This document shows, piece after piece, positions 57,707 to 64,000 of a stretch of DNA of 64,000 nucleotides. A model generated the notes under the pieces. The model worked only from the letters and a program-made list of their open reading frames with translations. It did no database searches and was not told the DNA's origin. This DNA comes from Paracamarosporium sp. OC-R06-R3 (taxonomy: Eukaryota > Ascomycota > Dothideomycetes > Pleosporales > Didymosphaeriaceae), in contig JACVRA010000364.1 in assembly GCA_019828545.1 (NCBI GenBank), positions 124,001 through 188,000 on the forward strand, in the 5' to 3' direction. The stretch's first letter is position 1, and every line of letters begins with the position of its first letter. The position numbers and the translations under genes are program-made.

Positions 57707-58481
57707 ATGCCTCTTTGGATCATCTACCATCCACGCTCAACATTCACATCCGAAGACGAGAAAGCTGCTCTAGCGAAGGACATCACGAAAAGTAAAAAAT
57801 CCTCAAACCATACTGTCTATACTTTTACCTCATAGTCAACCTATACATTTCTTCCCCATATTCTAGTCATCAGCTGTTAACAAACGTTGTCTAGTTTACA
57901 CGGCCGTCCCACTCCCAGCCTTCTACGTCAACGTCCTGTTCGTTCCGCTCGAGATGAACAATATCTATGTCGGCGGCGTCGCACGTCCTTCGCAGCACAG
58001 CGCTGCCAATCATCCAGGCCCAGATTCTAGTGTGCCATTCATTCGAGTCACTATTCAGAATATTGCGCGTAAGATGTAAGTCTCGCTTCACACATTCCCC
58101 TGATCTCTTCTTCCTTCAACTTCTCATCCTTGCTTCCCTCCTTTCCCGAAATTAGGGAAGGCAAAATGCAGATTGCCCGTCGATCATTCTACTTATGTCA
58201 GACTATTTACCCAAACGCATTCTTGCAAGTCTTACATCAAGCTAACTACCGGAAGTCCCGACACGGAAGTTCGCGATCGATTTCTGAAGATGGTCGACGA
58301 AGCTCTCAAGCCGTATATAGCGGACAAAGGGTATGATTGGGAATATAGCGTCGAAGAAACAAGTCGCGACCTGTGGAAGATACAAGGGTTTGTGCCGCCG
58401 ATGCCGGGCAGTGAGGCGGAGTTGGAGTGGATTAAGAACAATAAGGCGACAGAATTCGACCCTGTCAAGGGTAATCTCTGA
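57707..58481 (+). CDS. cis-CaaD/MSAD-type tautomerase superfamily protein
   Basis: Three exons (57707-57791, 57895-58075, 58256-58481) give 163 residues. The protein begins MPLWIIYHPRSTFT, so Pro becomes the N-terminal residue after Met removal; this is the catalytic base or acid of the tautomerase superfamily. Further family marks are EDEKAALAKDITKIYTA, LPAFYVNVLFVPL, PFIRVTIQNIAR (arginine positions) and KGYDWEYSVEETSRDLWKIQ (the Tyr and Glu region). The best join for intron 2 is a 180-nt one from AAGAT|GTAAGT to CGGAAG|TCCCGAC, giving IARKIPDTEVRDRFLK; shorter alternatives break the frame. The closest characterised members hydrolyse or dehalogenate small unsaturated acids, but fungal members are mostly unstudied. 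Confidence 0.85.
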
Positions 58482-58650
58482 AATGAAATGCTGGATGATG
58501 TAGACACGCAATGCAAGTCAGCGATGTGGAGACGGAGGAAATGCGGATGTAGTAATCATTATGATTATATATCATCAGTTGCACGACCCTTACCAATGTG
58601 CCACCAACCCATACGCCAGAAAGGTGCAACCAACCGAGATGGGAAGGTTA

Positions 58651-60054
58651 TTACATTACAACGCAGACATCCAATTTCGTCACCCGCTTACCTTTCTTCT
58701 CTTTTACCTTTTCCTCTGGTTGTGGTGCAACTACAGGAGCATTGCCCATTTGCTCTCTGACAACCCTCTCCTGCGCACCCTCCCAAAACTCAATTTCCAT
58801 CTCACGATCCCTGCCCACCTGCTCATACCATTCCTCCCACTCAGGCCCCACCAATCCTCCCACATCCCTCCTTCTCCCTGCAACCCTCTCTTCTACGCTT
58901 TCTACGTCTTCTTTCGCACAACCAGGACACAATGTACTTAACGGAACCAACCGCGATGGCCTCGGCGTAGTATAAAAGAGATATAGTCGGTTATCAAAAG
59001 GTGAATACCACTCCTTCTCGCAGCCCTTTTTGGTGCACGGCCTGGGCAAGAAACGCCAGTCCCACTCCTCTTCCCAGGCCTTTCCCTTCCCGTTCGAATC
59101 CGAAAAGAGAGAAGAGGGAAGGACACGCTGTATTTGCCACTCCTTCATTCTTTTCGACTCCCCAGCTCTTTCTTCCCGGATCTGCTGCACGAATATCTCA
59201 AACTCGGCTGCGATTGCCCCGAGCGTTTTGCGCCCACAGTTTTGCCGCATGGACTCATATGTGCTCTTTACACGCTGGTTCGCAAGCTTGAGGTCTTGGT
59301 GTGCGTGGAAAGGGCATAGACCGCGCTTACGGATGAGTTGGTAGGGGGATTGCGGGGAGTAGAAGGTTGGACCCAATAAGCTTGCGGTATAATGATTTCT
59401 GCAATTCGAAGCGAGGCATGGGACGTAGTGCTGGAGCGGGTCATATTGTGAAGGAGAGTTCGAGGGCGAGGGTGGAGTCTGTAGTGTAGCGGGTGCCGAG
59501 GCGACGGACTGAAAGGAGGCAACCCGCGGTGTATAGCCGCCGATTGACGTGGAATATATCCTTGGGTCATTGGGTAAGGGTGGTAGAGGTGGTGCCGCGA
59601 ACGTCTTACTCTCTTTGCGAGATATGGGTGCCGGGGCTGAAAGGCGCTTGGGAAGTCTCATTTTGATTGGCGGTCTAACAGTAAGATCCAGTGATGCTCG
59701 TAATAGAGGCTGAGATCCAGGAGAGGTTGGCTTATATGTATTCGTCGACAAAGGTGCATCCGGCTCGCGTTCAGGCATGACAGGCGGAGGCTCGGGAACC
59801 GAAAAGCGTACCACTAGAGCAGTAGCGGACTTGGATGACTTCAAGCTAGATTTTAACAGTGACCTGTTCTCCTTGCCGTCCGGTATGCAGGCGGTTGATT
59901 TGACTGACGAGTTGTTCGGATGCGGTGCTGTCGATACAGGCGGTGCTGTCGACACAGGCGTCGTTGACAAGGAATCGCTGAACTGACGGACAGAAGCATC
60001 ATCACCGTTTGCGGAATCAAGGGATGATATACTCTCTGGTGCATAGTCGCGCAT
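58651..60054 (-). CDS. uncharacterised protein with four Cys-pair motifs
   Basis: An intronless minus-strand frame of 467 residues from the ATG of MRDYAPESISS; the frame is open slightly upstream but without an ATG. The first roughly 200 residues are Ser/Pro-rich and disordered (RFSVPEPPPVMPEREPD, SAPAPISRKES). The C-terminal half looks folded and holds cysteines or His in pairs: YVPCLASNCRNHYT, KRGLCPFHAHQDLKLA, RPCTKKGCEKEW and STLCPGCAKEDVE. These could form zinc sites. Between them is a helical stretch (YESMRQNCGRKTLGAIAAEF). The extreme C-terminus is Lys/Glu-rich and ends LDVCVVM, with Cys four from the end, like a CaaX box. I do not know the family. It converges with the tautomerase gene, with about 170 bases between stops. 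Confidence 0.7.
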   Translation of the reverse strand: MRDYAPESISSLDSANGDDASVRQFSDSLSTTPVSTAPPVSTAPHPNNSSVKSTACIPDGKENRSLLKSSLKSSKSATALVVRFSVPEPPPVMPEREPDAPLSTNTYKPTSPGSQPLLRASLDLTVRPPIKMRLPKRLSAPAPISRKESKTFAAPPLPPLPNDPRIYSTSIGGYTPRVASFQSVASAPATLQTPPSPSNSPSQYDPLQHYVPCLASNCRNHYTASLLGPTFYSPQSPYQLIRKRGLCPFHAHQDLKLANQRVKSTYESMRQNCGRKTLGAIAAEFEIFVQQIREERAGESKRMKEWQIQRVLPSSLFSDSNGKGKAWEEEWDWRFLPRPCTKKGCEKEWYSPFDNRLYLFYTTPRPSRLVPLSTLCPGCAKEDVESVEERVAGRRRDVGGLVGPEWEEWYEQVGRDREMEIEFWEGAQERVVREQMGNAPVVAPQPEEKVKEKKGKRVTKLDVCVVM

Positions 60055-61212
60055 GATTGTCAATGTTAATCAGGCCGGCTGTTTGAAACGTAGTGGGTTA
60101 TTTAGACGAGGGTGATGCTGGTTGAAACGCGCTTCTAATATCTAGTAATAGGGGAACCTCAACTTAGGTAGAGAGACCTTATGACCATCTTTTAGCAGTG
60201 ATATGCACCCCAAGAAACAGAGACGGAGAGTTTTTGTTTTTATGACACGCCTTGAGGCTTGGTCTCACTTCTGAGTTGTCCACTGGGGGCCGATGTGGAA
60301 CGTAGAAAGCACGTAGGTTCGGCAAGATAAGCGATTGGTTCGAGTTGACTTGGAGAATGCTACTGCCTCGTGATACGATTATATAGCTGAAAAGCAGAGG
60401 CCAGTCAGGTGGTGGTCGCAGAAGTGTTCAATAGCGTATAATACAATAGTCGCGAGGAAGCGAATGTAGAGAACAAAGGAAACCAATCCCAGGGAATGGT
60501 TTGAAAAGACATCCTCAAAAGAACACGAACACGAACACGAACATGGAAGTAAAGGCTGAGGATACAGCCCCGTCGGGCGTTCAGCTCCGGTCGCAAATGG
60601 GCGCGTACTTGAAGCCACACCAATGTAGGCCAGGAACGATTCGTCTCCCATGTGGGGTTATTCGTGTTCTACTTCAGCGATTTGCTTCAGGCTCACCGGA
60701 ATCCATTGGAGCGCGCGAGTCGTCATCACGCTACACATTGCGCCGTGTCATGGAGTTTTCCTGTCTCTGGCGCACACGAAATGGTGGCAGATAGGGTTTC
60801 TTAACATTATTCAATAGTTTTAACTTCATAATAATCGCACATGGCTGCAGAATTCTATAGGAGCTTTTTAAATAGAAGAAAACTTAGCATAAAGCCTCCA
60901 CGCTGCCTTCAGTACATTATTGTTGATGATCAGAAAGGCCTACTTGGCTTTGTGAGCCGTGTTGTCTGCCACCTATTCGTGTATCCAAGTTTAGCATGTG
61001 GCTGCTGAGCAAGCGGTTATGGCGCCACCGTTGCACCGCAAAAGACAAGCAAAAGACAAGCAGCAGAAGAGCGCAGAACGGACGAATTGTGGAAGTCTAT
61101 GGATCTATTCAATACACCGTGTATACTTTGCATTGGGATTTTGAAATACATCGAGAAACGAGACGGCTGAACATCGCAAGGTACATAGCAAACACAAATG
61201 AAGGTATTTCAT
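60055..61212. other. 1.16 kb intergenic region
   Basis: This is the promoter side of the Cys-pair gene and the 3' side of the CoA-ligase gene, both minus strand. It carries a CACGAA microsatellite. No gene is seen. Confidence 0.5.
60521..60543 (+). repeat. AACACG/ACACGA repeat
   Basis: About four copies of the hexamer AACACG lie in the spacer. It is a simple microsatellite. Confidence 0.65.
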
Positions 61213-62807
61213 TCAAAGCTTGGCCTGAGGCTGCTCTTTCTTGAGCATGGCCTCTGCAACAAGCCTACGCTGAATCTTACCTGTGGCCGTCTTGGGCATG
61301 GTATCAGTGAAGAAGATCTGCTGCATTTAGTATGGGGTTTACATTTGTGTGAGAGGCTCGGCTGTACCTTTTTAGGAAGCTTGAATTTGGCGACGCGCTC
61401 TGCCAGCCACGCTTTCAGCTCACCAGCGTTCAGTTTCTGGCCCTCCTTCACGACGACAGCCAGACCGACATCTTGTCCATAAATTTCATCCTCCAGAGCA
61501 AAGCTGACAGCTTCGGATACAGCTGGATTTTGAGCAATGACGTTATCGAGCTCAATCGGGCTAATCTTCTCGCCGCCTTTGTTGATGAGCTCCTTGATGC
61601 GACCGGTGATGATTACATAGCCATCTGGGTCCTTCTTGCCTTGGTCGCCGGTGCGGAAGAAACCATCCTTGGTAAAGGAAGATGCATTCGCTGCCGGGTT
61701 GTTCAGGTAGCCTTTGGTTACGTTCTCGCCCCGGATGCAGATCTCAGCCTCCTTGCCCTGAGCCACTTCGTCCCCAGCGTTATCTAAGATCTTGATCTCA
61801 ACGCCTTGACCCACTCCCACGCTACCAGGCTGTCGCTTGCCCGGTGGCAGTGGGTTACTGGTCATCTGGTGCGCAGCCTCAGTCATCGCATATGCTTCTA
61901 GCACAGGAGCGCCAAATGTCTTCTCGAGCTCATAGAAAGTCTTGGGGGACAGTGGTGATGAGCATGAGCGGATGAACCTGATTTTTGGCATCGGACTTGG
62001 TGCCTTATTCCTCAGCAAGATTTGGTGAATCGTAGGAACAGCCGTGTACCAGTTGGCCTGGTGCTCGACGAAATCTTTCCAGAAGTCGTGAGCAGAGAAC
62101 TTTGGAGGAACAACAACCGATCCACCCGATGCTAATGGTGCAAGGAAACCGGCGAGCAGGCCGTGGACGTGGAACAATGGCATGACTAGCATGGTCCGGT
62201 CCTTGGTTGTTAGCTGGTAGGTCGCCTGAATGTTCTTCATTGTGCGCAATAAGTTTCGGTGAGTCAGTGGCACCGCCTTGGGACGTCCTGTGGTGCCAGA
62301 GGTGTGCAGCACAAGGGCAACGTCATCTGGCTGGGCACTCTCGACAGAGGCACGCTTTCCTGCCAGTTTGCCCTTCTCCTTAACATCCAGAACCACTTCG
62401 TGGCCGTTGTAGTAGCACTCGGCGATAGCAGCATTGTACTTGCGCGCGGCTCGCACCGCCGCTGCATCCTGGGCGAATGCGCCTTTCGGCACAAGCGCAA
62501 TGGCCGAGCTCAAGTCATCGATGTAGAACTCGAACTCGGATTGTTTGTACGCCGGGTTCAATGGCGCGGCAATGGCACGCTGCCACGAGGCGGCAATGAA
62601 GGACACAATGAACTCGTACGTGTTTGGAAGAGCAATGGACACTGCTGCTTCCGCGGAGATGCCGACGCTTGCGAGCTTCTGCTGGAAGGCCTTCACGTCG
62701 GAAGAAAGCTTCTGGTAGGAGACGGTCAAAGCGGGCTTGCCGGGAACGATGACGGCGGTGGACGTAGAGTCCTTTGAGAAGGCGTTCTCAAGAGTTGCAG
62801 CAGCCAT
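61213..62807 (-). CDS. PCS60: peroxisomal acyl-CoA synthetase (Pcs60-like)
   Basis: Two minus-strand exons (61368-62807 and 61213-61317; a 50-nt intron GTACAG...GCAGCAG) give 514 residues. It is an AMP-forming ligase of the ANL superfamily: the P-loop signature LHTSGTTGRPKAVPLTHRN (168-186), the aromatic/acidic AYAMTEAAHQMTSN, the hinge GFFRTGDQGKKDPDGY and the lysine loop GRIKELINKGGEKISPIELD are all intact. The small second exon restores the normal end, MPKTATGKIQRRLV (with the catalytic Lys of the C-domain), and the last residues AKL, a type-1 peroxisomal targeting signal. In yeast and plants the closest named relatives, Pcs60/Fat2 and AAE3, activate oxalate or other short acids; the substrate here is unproven. 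Without the splice the protein would lack both the catalytic Lys and the PTS1. Confidence 0.92.
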
Positions 62808-63189
62808 TGAGACAATTAGAGTACAACAACAACAAGGGAATGTCCTATGCGGCCGTTAGATGGCAACGGAATGGGCGCAATGGCACTCACTATGGTCTAT
62901 AAGATGGTCTAATCGCAAAGAGGGATTGGGAGAGGAAGCACGCGAGCCAGCTCGTTCGCACTAGAGGTATCGACTGTATCTATTGCCGACAATCTCGCCA
63001 GCCGCGAAACCTGACGATAGTTCCCGATCCGGGGCGTTCGTCATTGCACGTGACCCAGGGTCTCGCTTGGCACGTTTCTTGGCATCCCCAGTTGTTAACA
63101 ACGCGGGCGCGATCCACCCAACTTACTTTCCCCGCGACTTCCCTTCCCCCCCACGACCACGACCAGCGCACGGGAAGGACACCGCTAAC
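62808..63189. promoter_or_regulatory. divergent promoter region
   Basis: A 382-base spacer separates the minus-strand CoA-ligase start and the plus-strand start at 63190. It probably holds both promoters. A pyrimidine-rich stretch near 63130-63165 lies just upstream of the second start. Confidence 0.4.
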
Positions 63190-64000
63190 ATGGCATCACA
63201 GCTTCCGAATCCGTATGGCGCCGCAAAGGGCCTTCCGAATCCCTACGCGGCCGCGACCGTCGCCGAGTCTGCGCCTGTCAAGTTCTCTGAAGAGCAGGCA
63301 AAGGCCGAGCAGAAAAAAACACCTGGTATCTACTTGAAAAACGCGTTTTGTGAATGATCATCGAGGACTCATGCCATTTTACAGCCTTCCATAACCCGCA
63401 CCACATTAGACGCCCCCAGCCGAAGGGCGCGAGCGTCAAGAAACCTGCCGTAGCTAGACCCGTCATGTCTGCCTCCTCTTCGTCAGATCCTGCACCGGCC
63501 TCCACAATTGCGGCGAGCCAGCAGCCCAGCCTCGACTGGTGGCGCAGTACGGCAGATGACGACGCTGCAGCTCTCGAATACAAGAGAGAGATGGACAAGG
63601 CGCAGAGGGAGAAGAAGAAGCTGGAGAAGAAATTTGCGAAGCAATACGGTTGGTGGAAGGGAGAGGCGCCATACAAGGCAGATCGGCCGTCGAACCTTCG
63701 CGCGTACAGGGCGAGCGGAGGCTACCGCTTCAAGTTGGAGGGCTTTACAGAGTTCTTACAAGCACAGGCTAGCCCTATCCGATCGCCCAAAGCAAGCAGC
63801 GAAGAACCTCCCGATGTTTCCTCTGCATCATCTGCCACCCCTAATCGCCCATCGACTAGGCCGAAGCTTAGTTTTGCTCCACCAACCACCTACGATCAAG
63901 ACCGCACGTCAGATTCGTCCATCGTTTCAGGTGTACAAAGCGAGGAGGGCCCTTATGCTCGGCGCAAGCGTCTTTCGCAACCGTCTACAGCTGACGCGCA
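63190..64000 (+). CDS. uncharacterised protein, 5' part only
   Basis: The first two exons (63190-63325 and 63385 to the window end) are joined by a 59-nt intron (GTATCT...TTACAG). The second exon stays open to base 64000, so the gene is truncated by the window. The N-terminus is MASQLPNPYGAAKGLPNPYA, a repeated LPNPYA-type motif. The splice joins KKTP to AFHNPHHIRRPQPKG. A Ser/Pro/Ala-rich part is followed by LDWWRSTADDDAAALEYKRE and a highly charged helix (KAQREKKKLEKKFAKQYGWW) that could form a coiled coil. FRLxxF-like RFKLEGFTEFLQAQ follows, then more Ser/Pro-rich sequence. I do not recognise a family, and about 250 residues are visible. Confidence 0.68.

Noticed and set aside
58076..58255. 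a small extra exon inside the second tautomerase intron
   Set aside because: Available acceptor and donor pairs either change the phase or leave introns under 30 nt; direct joining gives the family-typical IARKIPDTEVRDRF.

Overview
This window is nuclear DNA from a filamentous ascomycete (Pezizomycotina; Dothideomycetes is my best guess, from overall gene content only). The evidence is short GT...AG introns (mostly 44-75 nt, often with a CTAAC/CTGAC-like branch site), frequent alternative reading frames that join only after splicing, and fungus-typical families: Zn2Cys6 regulators, a HET-domain protein, a SAT4/rhodopsin-like membrane protein, DUF1996, MHYT, NmrA-like reductase and small secreted cysteine-rich proteins. 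I see no operons, no CRISPR, no prokaryotic elements, no convincing tRNA and no intact transposon.

Layout. 1-4.85 kb has no gene I can support; its right part is a GC-rich and then pyrimidine-rich leader of the first gene. 4.85-14.1 kb holds a Zn2Cys6/acetyltransferase fusion, mitochondrial ribosomal protein uL3m, a HET-domain protein, an acidic disordered protein, an 8-cysteine secreted protein (minus) and a seven-exon DUF1996 secreted protein (plus). 14.6-19.3 kb has, on the minus strand, a second Zn2Cys6 regulator and a Tcp11/Sok1 protein. A 3.6 kb gene-free stretch follows. 22.9-29.6 kb has three minus-strand genes: choline-phosphate cytidylyltransferase, the CIA1 WD40 protein and an MHYT membrane sensor. 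32.0-35.5 kb is a divergent pair, an unknown protein and a mitochondrial acyl-CoA thioesterase. 36.1-43.3 kb contains a 74-residue Cys/Tyr-rich microprotein, porphobilinogen synthase (heme), a small CRIB protein and a six-exon rhodopsin-like membrane protein. 45-50.9 kb contains a duplicated EthD-like protein, a two-segment membrane protein, a GPI-anchored PI-PLC-X-like protein and a 6-cysteine secreted protein, separated by gene-poor DNA. 52.6-64 kb contains three uncharacterised proteins, an NmrA-like reductase, a cis-CaaD-type tautomerase, a peroxisomal (AKL-tailed) acyl-CoA synthetase and the 5' part of a gene that runs off the end.

The genes are mostly independent housekeeping and accessory loci. 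Shared themes are lipid and acyl-CoA metabolism (cytidylyltransferase, thioesterase, CoA ligase, PLC-like protein), metal and heme assembly (CIA1, porphobilinogen synthase) and secretion of small proteins. Exon boundaries were joined by eye from splice consensus and reading-frame continuity; every multi-exon total was checked to be divisible by three. The most unusual items are the regulator/acetyltransferase fusion with an apparently missing catalytic histidine, and three small cysteine-rich proteins that appear only after splicing.
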